Shown: in pieces, positions 30,860 through 41,060 of the stretch
Numbering within the stretch: position 1 is the stretch's first letter
Layout of the letters: the number at the start of each line of letters is the position of its first letter
Assembly: GCA_037447655.1 (NCBI GenBank)
Contig: JBBHKE010002803.1
Coordinates: 1 to 41,649 of the forward strand
Source of the DNA: Zygnema cylindricum
Lineage: Eukaryota > Streptophyta > Zygnematophyceae > Zygnematales > Zygnemataceae
Reading direction: 5' to 3'
Length of the DNA stretch: 41,649 nucleotides
The notes under the pieces: generated by a model
What the model was told of the DNA's origin: nothing
What the model saw: the letters and a program-made list of their open reading frames with translations, nothing else
The model's database searches: none
Program-made: the position numbers and the translations under genes

Positions 30860-31665
30860 GATGACAGAGGTAACGAGAGAAAATGTAATGAATGTAGCCG
30901 GAGCTCAATTCCAAAAAGAGAGCTTCCAAAGTCACAGCTCCTATCCCCTCTAATCCGAGCGGACATGGTGGCTATTTAGTATTGTGCTTCGTCTGTGGGA
31001 AGTCTATCGCACTTGTTCCCTCAAAAGCCATTGTCCTGATCAACGAGGTTTCAGTTTACTACGGAACGCTCACTCCATAACAAAAGAGAACTCCAGACAA
31101 AGACACAAGTGCACTGCCTCGTAGATATATATATATAGGTAAATATGATTTGCTTTCCAGGTTTAACAATATCACCTTGCCCCAAAAAAGAGAATAAAAG
31201 ATAGAAAATGTGAAAAATAGCAAAGCAAGCTTAACATACCCCAGTAATCAACGATGACAATGAGAAAAAGGCGACCCCTCGAGCGATAGTATCGTAAATA
31301 GGGATGGAGCTCCTTCAACCTCCGGTGTCCGCAGCTCAGATTCACCAGACTCTTCTCCGTTTCAAACAGCAAAAAGTTCAAAAATCACCCAAAAAGCAGA
31401 TAGTGCCAACTACCCGTCCGGACTTTGATTCCTACAAAAGACAAATCCTAAACCAATATGGCATTAGAGTCAAAACAAAACAAAGATTCTCCAAAAGATG
31501 GTTTGTTCGAATTTTTGAGGGTTTTCATAGGAGACTGTACTTAAAAGCAACCTGTCTCCTTCGGCCCCAAGTGCCTTATACATCAAAAGTTTGTCCAATC
31601 TTATGCACAAAAGTCAAAACTATGATATTAACCAATCAGCGGCAAGCTAGTGTAATTGAACTGAC
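30860..31665 (-). other. Probable 5' leader of the gypsy element
   Basis: No convincing coding sequence on the minus strand. It lies between the proposed gag start and the next LTR insertion, so it should be untranslated leader. It continues at 39001 once the insertion is removed. Confidence 0.45.
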
Positions 31666-32069
31666 TAAAATTTTGTGGTCTCCATTAACCCACAAAATTA
31701 GCAACCTATGTAAAGCCTCTAGGATAATATTTGCCCCTTTTCTCACTCAATAAGTGCCGCCCAGGCACACAAATGCTCTAACCACCCTCACCCTTGTAAG
31801 AACAAGATTCCCTTGGGTCAAACGCAAAAAGAATCACTGAATTTGCTCCCCTGAGCAGTTAGTTATGGCTGGCCAAAGATGGCCTATAAATACAAAAGGT
31901 CACCTGGAGAGAGGCGCCTCAAATACGCTAAGTTCCTTAACTCCTACTCATAACTACCTACTACTCTACCCTAAGCCAATCAAAAGAGTGTATAGTACAA
32001 GAAGGTATAGTGGCCGATTGTACTTCTTGTATGGCCATTGTACAACATGGCCTTCGGGTTGACACTTGT
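31666..32069 (-). mobile_element. Family B LTR, left part, split by the copia element
   Basis: Begins TAAAATTTTGTGGTC (first G lost) and reaches GTTGACACTTGT where the copia element enters. It resumes at 38507 (CAACTTGGGAGCC) and ends TTTTCAACA at 38995. Together they make 893 bp. Target repeats CTGAC (31661-31665) and CTAAC (38996-39000) differ at one base. Confidence 0.82.
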
Positions 32070-33109
32070 TGAAACTCTGAGACCTCCATAAGTCCTCAGA
32101 GTAGACAGCTTCCAAGAAGCCTCTAGGATAATCCTGACCCCTTTGTGTTCCAGCAAAAATAACTGCCACCCTGGCAGACAAAAACCCTGACCACCTGCAC
32201 CCTTGTGAAGGCAAGACTCCCCTGAGTCGGTAGCAAAAAGAATCTCTGAATTTGCTCCCCTGAGCAGTAAGTTATGGAGGGTCAAAGTTGACCTTTTGTA
32301 CAGAAGCTCTCTGAAGAGAGGGTCCTATCTTCTAATTTTTCTAAGTCCTATCTCTCTCACAGACTCTATCTACTGATGTACGGAACCAATCAGAATTGAG
32401 GTTCGTACGCAAAAGTACAGCCGCCGGTGTACTTTCGGTACGGACATTGTACGACATGGCCTAAATGTCGACACATGTCAAATCTGGATTCGGTGCCATA
32501 ATCTCCGGAGATTCTACAATCCAACGGAATTTCGCCACGCGTCATCCGATGTGGCGATGTCCACAAACCGCCGAAATCTTCCTCCGCGGTCTCGGCGCTA
32601 ATTCGGCCGTCCGATTAGATTCAGATTTAATCGTAGCCGTAATAAATACATGCGCGGTATTTATTTCACTTCCGAAACAAATGCGCGGTATTGATTCGTA
32701 ATCCGTACCGTCATCCGTACCGGATCTATGTATCCCGTAATCCGTAACAGTTAAATGAATTATCGAACGTATACATATTTAAATAATTATCGAACTATAT
32801 AGTATCTAACACTAATCTTAGACTTAATGGCTAAGGCTACCGGCTACTTCCTGTCTGCCGGCCGATAGGTACAAGGATCAAATCCTGCCGCAGGCAAATA
32901 CCTTTTAAATAAATAAATAAACCCCAACATAAAATTCCCGTAAACCTCAGGATAGCCAAGGTAGCCATGGCTCTAGCTTCCTCTCCAATATCTCAGTGAC
33001 TGCGACAAGTTTGAGAGTTGGAGAGAGAAGTTAGAGGTAGACTGCCTCGGCTTCTTTCTATATTTCTATTTAGACCTAGAAAATACTAATAAATCCATTA
33101 GTTTCTACA
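32070..33109 (-). repeat. Copia 3' LTR
   Basis: 1040 bp, on the left because the element runs on the minus strand. It contains a tRNA-like module at 32816-32888, oriented on the plus strand, hence antisense within U3. Confidence 0.93.
32816..32888 (+). other. tRNA-like module in copia 3' LTR
   Basis: CTTAGACTTAATGGCTAAGGC followed by GGATCAAATCC (32875-32885); GCCGGC and GGTACAAGGATC intervene. It resembles tRNA D- and T-arm boxes without a pairing acceptor stem. Confidence 0.55.
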
Positions 33110-33125
33110 CTCCCCTTATTTTCTA
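33110..33125 (-). other. Copia polypurine tract
   Basis: On the minus strand, AGAAAATAAGGGGAG leads directly into TGTAGAAAC of the 3' LTR. The pol stop codon TAG overlaps its start. Confidence 0.85.
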
Positions 33126-34562
33126 GTCAATCTTTAATTTCAGACCACACTTCTCCTTGCAAAAAATTAGCTTAGGGGAAGGCACAGGTTTGGTCATCAT
33201 ATCTGCTACCATCTCACTATCTGGTCTGTACTCTAAACTGATTATTTTGTTTTCTACTTTCTCTCTAACAAAGCTGAGTCTGATGTCCATGTGTTTGGCT
33301 TTAAAATGGTGTTTAGGATTGGCAGAAATAGCGATTGCTGCCTGATTATCACAAAATATTTTCTGCACACCACTCTTACGGTGACCAAGCTCACCAAGCA
33401 AAGACTTGACCCACATCAATTCTTTTACAGCAGAGCAAGAGGCCATATACTCAGCCTCCATGGTGGACTGAGCAATAACCTTTTGTTGTTTGCTACTCCA
33501 ACAGCAAGCCCCATCACCCACATATAATACATATCCACAAGTACATCTCCTCATCGGAGCATCACCATAACTGGCATCACTCCAAGTAGTGATGTCAGTA
33601 TTCTCCCCACCCAAATGCAACCATAGATCTCTAGTTCCTACCAAATATCTAAGGACTCTCTTAGCTGCCTCCCAGTCCTTCTTAGTGGGAGCATTTAGAC
33701 TTCTACTCAGCACTCCTACAGCTGCAGCTAAATTTGGTCGGGTACAATTCATAAAATAGATTAGACTTCCCACTACTTGCCTGTAAGGAATAGTCTGCAT
33801 AAACTTCTGTTCATCAGGAGATAATTCCTCGTCTAAGACTATGACTCCTTCTTCCTCACTCCCCTCACTTCCCTTTTTCAACTCCATTGGAGTTGTACAA
33901 CTATTAGCTTTATCCATTTGAAATTTTTCAAGCATGTTCCCTATTGCTTCCTTTTGAGTCAGTTTTATAATTTTCCTTTTCCGGTCTCTCTCTACTTGAA
34001 TTCCCAAAATATATCTTGCTTCTCCCATATCCTTCATTTCAAATCTCCCCTTAAGATCGGTTTTCAGTTTGTTAATTTTTTCCATTGATTTACTTAATAC
34101 AAGCAAATCATCAACATAAATTGCAATAAATATCAAACCTTCCTCATCTTCAAAAACATAGATTGAGTGATCTGAGCTGATCCGAATATATCCCAGACCG
34201 GTAAGAAACTCATCAAGCTTCTTATTCCATTGTCGAGGTGCCTGTTTCAAACCATAAAGAGATTTAATCAGCCGACATACCTTACTCTCCTCTCCTTCCT
34301 CCACAAAACCTTCGGGTTGTCGCATGAAGATCTCCTCTTCCAATTCTCCATGCAAAAAGGCTGTCTTGATGTCCATCTGATGCACTTCCATGTCTTCCGC
34401 CGCTGCTAAACTGAGAAGTATGCGGACGGAGGGAAATCTGACCACCGGGGCAAAGGTTTCCTCGTAGTCAATTCCTTCCTTTTGTGTAAATCCCTTTGCC
34501 AATAATCTGGCCTTGTAGCGTTCGATTGTGTTATCTGGGTTCAATTTAATTTGAAGACCCAC
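33123..34562 (-). CDS. pol: Copia reverse transcriptase and RNase H
   Basis: An open 479-codon frame. It opens with the RT start region (ERYKARLLAKGFTQKEGIDY), then VHQMDIKTAFLHGELEEEIF with the first catalytic Asp, SLYGLKQAPRQW, and IAIYVDDLLVLSK with the Y-V-D-D box. RNase H follows with TTWSDASYGD (Asp), STMEAEYMA (Glu) and IFCDNQAAI (Asp), and HMDIRLSFVRE near the end. All catalytic residues are present. A one-base shift near 34555 separates it from the upstream frame, which ends CKWVFKLN, so it would have been part of one polyprotein. The stop lies at the PPT. Confidence 0.95.
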   Translation of the reverse strand: MGLQIKLNPDNTIERYKARLLAKGFTQKEGIDYEETFAPVVRFPSVRILLSLAAAEDMEVHQMDIKTAFLHGELEEEIFMRQPEGFVEEGEESKVCRLIKSLYGLKQAPRQWNKKLDEFLTGLGYIRISSDHSIYVFEDEEGLIFIAIYVDDLLVLSKSMEKINKLKTDLKGRFEMKDMGEARYILGIQVERDRKRKIIKLTQKEAIGNMLEKFQMDKANSCTTPMELKKGSEGSEEEGVIVLDEELSPDEQKFMQTIPYRQVVGSLIYFMNCTRPNLAAAVGVLSRSLNAPTKKDWEAAKRVLRYLVGTRDLWLHLGGENTDITTWSDASYGDAPMRRCTCGYVLYVGDGACCWSSKQQKVIAQSTMEAEYMASCSAVKELMWVKSLLGELGHRKSGVQKIFCDNQAAIAISANPKHHFKAKHMDIRLSFVREKVENKIISLEYRPDSEMVADMMTKPVPSPKLIFCKEKCGLKLKID

Positions 34563-35386
34563 TTACAACCAATTGGTTTTCGGTTAGGTGGACAGTCCAC
34601 CAGCTCCCAAGTATCAGCTGCCATGATTAAAGCCATCTCCTCATTGATGGCTGTCTTCCACCGGTTTCTTTCTGGACAAGTCATCGCCTCTCTATAAGAT
34701 TGAGGTTCATCTTGATGAGATAGTTTAGTTACCTTGTTATTAACCTGTTTTTCTTGCAGTCTTTTGCTACTTCTCCTCCCCCCCTCAAAATCTGATGCCG
34801 GAATAGATGGTTCTCGTGGATTCTTTTGAACAAACTCGGCTTCTCCCCTATCCCTTGATTCCGAATCAATTTCCACCACGTCTTCCGCTTCGAGTAGAGT
34901 TGTCACTGGAGTTTCCACAGCCGAGTCCTTTTTGGTCTGATTTGTTCCTGCAAGAATGTCATCTTCTCTAAAACCTGGATAGTTAGGAAGCTCAAAGTCA
35001 TCGGAATTTTCTGACTCAAATCTGATTTTTACTGACTTTGTATATTTGAAGGGATCCACAGACTTTCCTTCATCCATAACTACTAGATGCTTTACTAAGA
35101 TTACATCTTCCCTTTTTAAATCATAAACTCTATATCCTTTAACATCTTCATCATATCCTAATAAGTATCCCGGTTTTCCTTTAGGATCTAGCTTCCAATT
35201 GGACCGATCAGTATCTAGACTGAATACTTGACTGCCGAAAACCTTCAAGTGAGATATGTCTGGTTTTCGGCCTGTCCATCTCTCATAAGGTGTTTGGTCT
35301 TTTATAGCTGAAGTAAGAACTCTATTCCTGAGGTAATTAGCACAGTTCATTGCTTCTGCCCAAAACCTTTTTCCTATCTTTTTAAC
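34541..35386 (-). pseudogene. Copia integrase C-terminus and RT linker
   Basis: It continues in frame after a TAA at 35387-35389, starting VKKIGKRFWAEAMNCANYL. YERWTGRKPDISHLKVFGSQ is the typical copia integrase C-terminal GKP motif. An acidic linker and RSSKRLQEKQ follow, then ALIMAADTWELVDCP and CKWVFKLN, the beginning of the RT region. The frame is lost at about 34555. Confidence 0.9.
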
Positions 35387-36553
35387 TTACAACATACTTC
35401 TAGCACTATCACTTAGTGTTCTATTTAACCTTTCAGCTACCCCATTCTGTTCCGGATTTTCTGGAACTGTCTTTTGGTGTTGAACCCCATCTTCCCTCAG
35501 AAAATCCTCAAACTGGTTAGAAGTATACTCTCCACCATTGTCACTCCTTACTCTCTTGATTGGAGTTTCATGGAGTTTTTCGCTCCATGCTTTATATTGT
35601 CTAAAACAATCCTCAGCTTCGGACTTGTTTTTCAAAAAATATACCCGGGAATACCGAGACCAATCATCAGTTATAGTCATCATAAATCTCTTCCCCCCCG
35701 GTGAGGGCACTCTAGCCGGTCCCCAAATATCTGTGTGTACTAGATCTAGAAGTTTTTCTCCCTTATAGGTGGTTGTTTTAGGAAAGGGTAATCTGTGTGC
35801 TTTACCTTGAGCACATCCACTACAATCACTTATATCATCACTCTCACTGAACTGAATCCCTTCCACCACTCCCATCTTTTTCATCTCTCTTAACTTATCT
35901 AGATTCACATGCCCAAGCCTCTTATGCCACATCATAATATCATGAACACCAGCATAGTAAAGTTTCTTCTTTTCATTACTTAAGATCAGCCTAAACATCC
36001 CATGGCTACCTTTCTCAGCAATGAAATAGACATCATCCTCAAAACTAGCAATAAAGACTCCTTCCCTAGTGCTAGTAAAAAAACCCTTATCATCTAATAC
36101 TGATGTAGAGATAAGATTTTTGTTCAGCTCCGGAATAAACAATACATCGGAGAATGTTAATATGGATGTCTTTCCTTCTACTAACACTTTTAGATCTACC
36201 GATCCTACAAGAGTAGTGGTGACTATCCTCCCATCCCCGTACTCTATCTCTACGGTGGGAATCTTTCTTATCTTAGTGAACAGGTGTCTATCCTTACACA
36301 TGTGCGTGGAGGCACCTGAATCTACAATCCAGCCTGCTTCACCTTTCAATCCACCGTAAGCACATTTCTGCCTCCGTGGAATTTCGACCTCTTTTTTCGC
36401 CTCCAACTCCTCATCCAAAAGGAGCTCATCGTCCTCGTCCTCGGATTCAACCTCAAGTACCTGTGTGACAAGGGCCTTTTTCTTTCCTCTCGGGGTACCA
36501 CCGGTCTGCCCCTCCTTTAACCGAAGCTCGGTTAGCTTAGTGCACTCTGCCAT
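35387..36553 (-). pseudogene. Copia protease and integrase core
   Basis: WIVDSGASTHMCKDRHLF carries the protease active site D-S-G (about 36325). MMWHKRLGHVNLDKL and CSGCAQGKAH form the HHCC zinc region. VHTDIWGPARV, RVRSDNGGEYTSNQFEDFL and ENPEQNGVAERLNRTL give the D, D and E of the catalytic core. All are intact. It begins one frame away from gag because of a lost base in the gag zinc knuckle and ends at an in-frame TAA. Confidence 0.93.
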
Positions 36554-37479
36554 ATAGTGCCTGGTTTCTTACAAAAATGACATAGATCTTTGGGAGCCCT
36601 TGGTTCGAACTCATCTGCCTGTTTTTTCTGCTTCCTACCCCCATAGTTTCCGACCGGTTTTCGGGAATCCCTGTTCCTCCAATCAATCGCTGTTGCCAAG
36701 GCTTGGCCACTCTTTCCTCCCCTTCGGATCTCAATTGTATTCTCTTGAACGAGAATCATCCCTACCACTGAGTTCCATATCCACCTTGAGTCAGGCAAGT
36801 CCTGCACACGGTAAACTATGTTCACGAACTCATCAGGTAACTTCATCAGTAAACAGTTAACCTTTTCTTTTTAACTAAAATCTTTTCCCGCACTCTGTAG
36901 CTCCATGAAGAGTGTAGCAAGCTCATTGCAAAAATCCAACATATTTCCCCCTTTGTATACATACTCCTTAACTTTCTGATCAGCCAACTGTTGTTGCTGA
37001 ATCGTACCACTTCGGTACATCTCTATGAGAGCCATCCAAAGATCGGATGCTCTTTCTACCTGCAAATGAGGACATGCAAGTCCTTGAGTGAGATGGCGTA
37101 GGATGAAGTGCTTTGCCGCCATATTGTTGAAGTCCCAGGTTTCAGTATCATTCTCCTCATTCCTCGGAATAGGTGACATGAATGTGGAACCAGTTGCTAT
37201 TGGTGTGGTCGTCTCCTTCTCCTTTCCTTTGTCCACCACCTCTCCTTCCTTTGTTTCCTCCGTTGAAGGTGGGTCCTCTTTCTTGGTGAATCTGGTTCCT
37301 CCAAAGCCTAGAGGAATTCCAAGACTTGATGGACGCCCCAATCGTCCACTCACTATCCCCCAAAACCTTTTTTCGCATAAAGCTCCTATCATCATACTTT
37401 CCCAGTATATGAAGCCAGTTCCATTAAAGATTGGTACCCTAGAGGGTGGGCCCATAACCTGAAACTCTGAGACCTCCAT
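36554..37479 (-). pseudogene. gag: Copia gag, stop and frameshift in zinc knuckle
   Basis: The frame runs from about 37479 with VPIFNGTGFIYWESMMIGAL, typical of copia gag starts. An acidic/basic insert follows, then LWMALIEMYRSGTIQQQQL and LDFCNELATLFMEL of the UBN2/gag_pre-type capsid. A TAA at 36871-36873 interrupts, and the frame continues to CHFCKKPG at about 36565. There one base is missing, so the His and last Cys of the C-x2-C-x4-H-x4-C knuckle are read only in the next frame (MAEC). Confidence 0.88.
37445..37459 (-). other. Copia primer binding site, initiator tRNA-Met anticodon arm
   Basis: Right after the 5' LTR the minus strand reads GGTTATGGGCCCACC. This complements the anticodon arm (with CAU) of plant-type initiator tRNA-Met, not its 3' end. 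Drosophila copia uses such a half-tRNA primer. Confidence 0.8.
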
Positions 37480-38501
37480 AAGTCCTCAGAGTAGACAGCT
37501 TCCAAGAAGCCTCTAGGATAATCCTGACCCCTTTGTGTTCCAGCAAAAATAACTGCCACCCTGGAAGACAAAAACCCTGACCACCTGCACCCCTATGAAG
37601 GCAAGACTCCCCTGAGTCGGTAGCAAAAAGAATCTCTGAATTTGCTCTCTTGAGCAGTAAGTTATTGAGGGTCAAAGTTGACCTTTTGTACAGAAGCTCT
37701 CTGGGAGAGAGGGTCCTATCTTCTAATTTTTCTAAGTCCTATCTCTCTCACAGACTCTATCTACTGATGTACGGAACCAATCAGAATTGAGTTTCGTACG
37801 CAAAAGTACAGCCGCCGGTGTACTTTCGGTACGGACATTGTACGACATGGCCTAAATGTCGACACATGTCAAATCTGGATTCGATGCCATAATCTCCGGA
37901 GATTCTACAATCCAACGGAATTTCGCCACGCGTCATCCGATGTGGCGATGTCCACAAACCGCCGAAATCTTCCTCCGCGATCTCGGCGCTAATCCCGGCC
38001 GTCCGATTAGATTCAGATTTAATCGTAGCCGTAATAAATACATGCGCGGTATTTATTTCACTTCCGAAACAAATGCGCGGTATTGATTCGTAATCCGTAC
38101 CGTCATCCGTACCGGATCTATGTATCCCGTAATCCGTAACAGTTAAATGAATTATCGAACGTATACATATTTAAATAATTATCGAACTATATAGTATCTA
38201 ACACTAATCTTAGACTTAATGGCTAAGGCTACCGGCTACTTCCTGTCTGCCGGCTGGTAGGTACAAGGATCAAATCCTGCCGCCGGCAAATACCTTTTAA
38301 ATAAATAAATAAACCCCAACATAAAATTCCCGTAAACCTCAGGATAGCCAAGGTAGCCATGGCTCTAGCTTCCTCTCCAATTTCTCAGTGACTGCGACAA
38401 GTTTGAGAGTTGGAGAGAGAAGTTAGAGGTAGACTGCCTCGGCTTCTTTCTATATTTCTATTTAGACCTAGAAAATACTAATAAATCCATTAGTTTCTAC
38501 A
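37460..38501 (-). repeat. Copia 5' LTR
   Basis: 1042 bp, about 98% like the left copy by eye. It contains the tRNA-like module at 38210-38280 (box B GGATCAAATCC, 38267-38277). Confidence 0.93.
38210..38280 (+). other. tRNA-like module in copia 5' LTR
   Basis: Same as the module at 32816 in the other LTR; one difference in the central GCCGGC(C/T)G region. Confidence 0.55.
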
Positions 38502-38506
38502 CTTGT

Positions 38507-38995
38507 CAACTTGGGAGCCATCGTTCCTCCTCCCATCTTTCCCGACGTCCAATGATGTGTCGCCACGTGGCAAAGCGCGCCGCGCTGTCTGGAAGCTGCG
38601 GAAGATTCATTCGGGTTTGGCGGGGGCGACGACGACCGTCCGATCATATATTTTACACGGTTAGATTCGCGTCCGCGAGCGCCGTTTGACTATAAATGTC
38701 GTTTCGTCAATTTTGGTCTGTTTAAGTCAAAGTGACGTTTTCTATAACACTTTAATTAATTATCGAACCATATACTTGTATCATTTCGTTAACGCCTAAG
38801 TGGATGAGGCATACGTTTACATAGAAATCCGTAGACCCAGGTTCAAATGCTGCTAAAGGCAGCAGTTTGGTAACCTATCAATCTGTCTGTCTGTTTCCCT
38901 ATTTCCTTCTGACTATGGCGGCAGCCATGGTGACTCTCTTTCTCTCTTCACTCTAGAGTCTAAATTAATAAGTGAATATTAACTACTTTTCAACA
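38507..38995 (-). mobile_element. Family B LTR, right part
   Basis: Continues the LTR begun at 31666 after the copia insertion (joined text CACTTGT/CAACTTGGGAGCC aligns with the solo LTR at 13637). It contains a tRNA-like module at 38787-38852 with GGTTCAAATGC. Confidence 0.82.
38787..38852 (+). other. tRNA-like module
   Basis: TTAACGCCTAAGTGGATGAGGC and GGTTCAAATGC (38840-38850). Closest in A box to a real tRNA among the copies, but no acceptor stem pairs. Confidence 0.5.
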
Positions 38996-39000
38996 CTAAC

Positions 39001-39390
39001 ATATGACAAATTAAGCCGTACTGCACCCAAGGCAAAAAGTTATGCTTCTGATTGCGGTTAGATCCGCAGCCGGAAGTTTTTATTAAGTCCACTATTATAA
39101 GACAAATGCCTAAAAATGACTCTGAAGTGCCAAACTTTGACCTAAGGTAATTAATGGACCAAAAGTCAGCTAAACCTGGACTAAATTTCTACGGAAAGCT
39201 AACAGCTTAATCTAGACGACAATTGGGAAAGTTACGTGGAGATCCACAATGTACCCTCCAAAAGCGCTCGTGGCAACTGATCCCATGTAACAAACTTGAA
39301 TCTTTGAGGCGGAATAACTTGGTCGTGCGGCCTCCGTTAGGCGCGAAGTAAAGTGCATTCCGCTCAGTTTAGAGAATCCAAGGAGCTGAT
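39001..39390 (-). other. Non-coding right end of the gypsy element
   Basis: No domain in the ORFs here. It should contain leader, PBS and part of the 5' LTR, but I could not place a PBS. Confidence 0.4.
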
Positions 39391-39500
39391 CTGGCTTCGT
39401 GCACTCACTCCTCTGTACTCTGGGGACCGTACAAGGGAGAAAGGGCTCGAAAATCCTTAAGGATATAAATGTGTGCTTCAAAAGCACGCGAGCTTGACAT
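39391..39500 (-). repeat. Right terminal 110 bp of the gypsy element
   Basis: Matches 18946-19054 closely (GTGCACTCACTCCTC, GGGGACCGTACAAGGGAG, ATCCTTAAGGATATAAA blocks) and ends GCTTGACA before the TTGC duplicate. On the minus strand it begins the 5' LTR. Confidence 0.75.
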
Positions 39501-39504
39501 TGCA

Positions 39505-39801
39505 CGTCTATTGTACGACATAGTCTACAAGGTAACACCTCTCAAATTAGGAGCCATGGTTCCTCCTCCCATCTTATCCGGTATCAAATAATGCGGCGCC
39601 ACGTGGCAACGCGTGACGCTATGTCTGAATGTCACCAAAAGCTCACTTCGAGTGGCGGCTACAATGTTGGTCGTCTGATCAAAACATAGTTTACACGGTT
39701 CAGATTCGCGTACGTGCATGAATTGTTCCTCTTCGTTAGTTTGGTGTTGATTAGCCGTTTCGTTAATGTTTATATATGTTTGAAATCCGTCACGTGTATT
39801 G
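39505..39801 (-). mobile_element. Outermost LTR, second part
   Basis: Resumes the LTR begun at 18314: joined GTACTTATTGC/ACGTCTATTGTACGAC aligns with 13637-14521 of the solo LTR. It is interrupted at 39801 by a solo LTR. Confidence 0.78.
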
Positions 39802-40835
39802 TGTAACTCTGAGACCTCCATAGGTCCTCAGAGTAGGCAGCTTACACTAAGCCTCTAGGATAACCCTCACTCCTTTGTATTTCAGCAAGAATAACTACCA
39901 CTGTGGCAATCAAAAATTTTGACCACCTTCACCCCTATGAAGGTAAGACTCCCTTGAGTTGATAGCAAAATGAATCTCTGAATTTGCTCCCCTGAGTAGT
40001 AAGTTATGAAGGGTCAAAGTTGACCTTTTGTACAGAAGCTCGCTGGGAGAGAGGGTCCAATCTATGAAATTTTTCTAAGTCTTATCTCTCTCTAAAACTC
40101 TATCTACTGAAGTACGGCACCAATCATAATACTGTATCGCACATAAAGGTACAGGTGCCGGTGTACTTTTTGTACGGCCATTGTACGACATGACCAATAA
40201 GTCGACACATGTCATTTTTGGATTCGATCCTGAAATCCCTAGAGATGTCGTATTCCAATATGGTTGTGCCACGTGTCATTCGATGTGACGTTGACCGCAA
40301 ACCGCTGAAAAACTATTCCACAATCTCGGCATGCTTCGCGGCCGTCCGATTAAAACGGATTTCAATTGTAGACGTCATAAATACTTGCGCGATATTTATT
40401 TCGCCTTCGAAACAAATTGCGAGGTATCCGTTTCGAATATTCTATACGCCGTATATTACAAACTGTTTTTATGTTCAAATATCCCGTTAAATGAAATTGC
40501 CTACGTGTACAGATTTATCTAATTATCAAACCTATATCGTATATCTTTGATTTTAGTCTAATTGGCTAAGGCTACGGGCTAGAGGCAGCTTTAGCGGACG
40601 GCAGGTACCAGGTTCAAATCCTTGATCCGTAAATAACTATTTTGGTAAATCTACCAATATAAAGTCTGTCCCCGTCTGGATAGCATAGGCGGCCATGGCT
40701 CTATCTCCCTCTCTAACTTTCAGTGACTGGGACAAGTGTGGGAGCTGGAGAGAGGAGTTAGAGGTAGACTGCCTCTGCTTCTTTTCTGCATTTTACACAA
40801 CCTAGAAAATACTAAAATAGCCTTTAATTTGTACA
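39802..40835 (-). mobile_element. Solo LTR of the copia family (1034 bp)
   Basis: Begins TGTAACTCTGAGACC and ends TTTGTACA, flanked by TATTG (39797-39801) and TATCG (40836-40840), one mismatch. It aligns along its length with the copia LTRs at 32070 and 37460 but is clearly more diverged. It contains the tRNA-like module at 40553-40623. Confidence 0.85.
40553..40623 (+). other. tRNA-like module in solo copia-type LTR
   Basis: TTTTAGTCTAATTGGCTAAGGC and GGTTCAAATCC (40611-40621). Confidence 0.55.
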
Positions 40836-40840
40836 TATCG

Positions 40841-41060
40841 TTTCGTAGCGCCTTAATGGTTAAGGCGCCCGGCTATAGAGAATCCAGAGGTCGCAGGTTC
40901 AAATCCGGACTTAGGTAACATATCGGTAAAATATCATCTGCTTCAAAATCTGCCACTTTCTAAATATGTTGGCAGCCATGGCGTGCCTTTGATCCTCACT
41001 CTCTCTCTTTAAATTATAACTAAAATAGAGAAGTGAAATATCAATTACCTTTTTTCAACA
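40841..41060 (-). mobile_element. Outermost LTR, last part
   Basis: Continues TTTCGTAGCGCCTTAATGG from the interrupted LTR and ends TTTTTCAACA at 41060, followed by ATTCA. It contains the best-preserved tRNA-like module (40844-40910). Confidence 0.78.
40844..40910 (+). other. tRNA-like module, best-preserved copy
   Basis: CGTAGCGCCTTAATGGTTAAG (A-box region) and GGTTCAAATCC (B box, 40896-40906) around CCCGGCTATAGAGAATCCAG. By eye closest to plant tRNA-Arg with D and T arms kept. No acceptor stem or CCA region pairs, so it is not called as a tRNA gene. Confidence 0.6.

Larger units (their letters stand above)
32070..38501 (-). mobile_element. Ty1/copia retrotransposon, nearly intact
   Basis: LTRs 32070-33109 and 37460-38501 begin TGAAACTCTGAG and end TCTACA. 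A 5-bp duplication CTTGT flanks them (32065-32069, 38502-38506). By eye about 17 differences in 1040 bp separate the LTRs, so this is the youngest insertion in the stack. Minus-strand order is PBS, gag, protease, integrase, RT, RNase H, PPT, as in Ty1/copia. Only four small lesions break the single polyprotein: a gag stop, a base lost in the zinc knuckle, a stop after integrase and a frameshift before RT. Confidence 0.96.
18682..39500 (-). mobile_element. Ty3/gypsy retrotransposon carrying a DNA methyltransferase, with later insertions
   Basis: Outer ends TGTCAAGC and GCTTGACA are flanked by TTGC at 18678-18681 and 39501-39504. The outer LTR aligns across the gap, which confirms the borders. 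On the minus strand the order is gag (30859 to about 25834), linker, protease, C5 methyltransferase, RT, RNase H, integrase, PPT. It is swollen by an LTR-derived block at 26863-28774 and by the LTR/copia block at 31666-38995. Most domains carry stops or frameshifts, so it is inactive. The two terminal regions share only about 110 bp, so at least one end is rearranged. Confidence 0.82.

Noticed and set aside
30413-30979. 188-codon plus-strand ORF
   Set aside because: Shadow of the minus-strand gag frame, which shows a consistent charged, helical composition.
40844-40910. Functional tRNA gene
   Set aside because: A and B boxes are present, but no acceptor stem pairs and the same module recurs in eight LTR positions.
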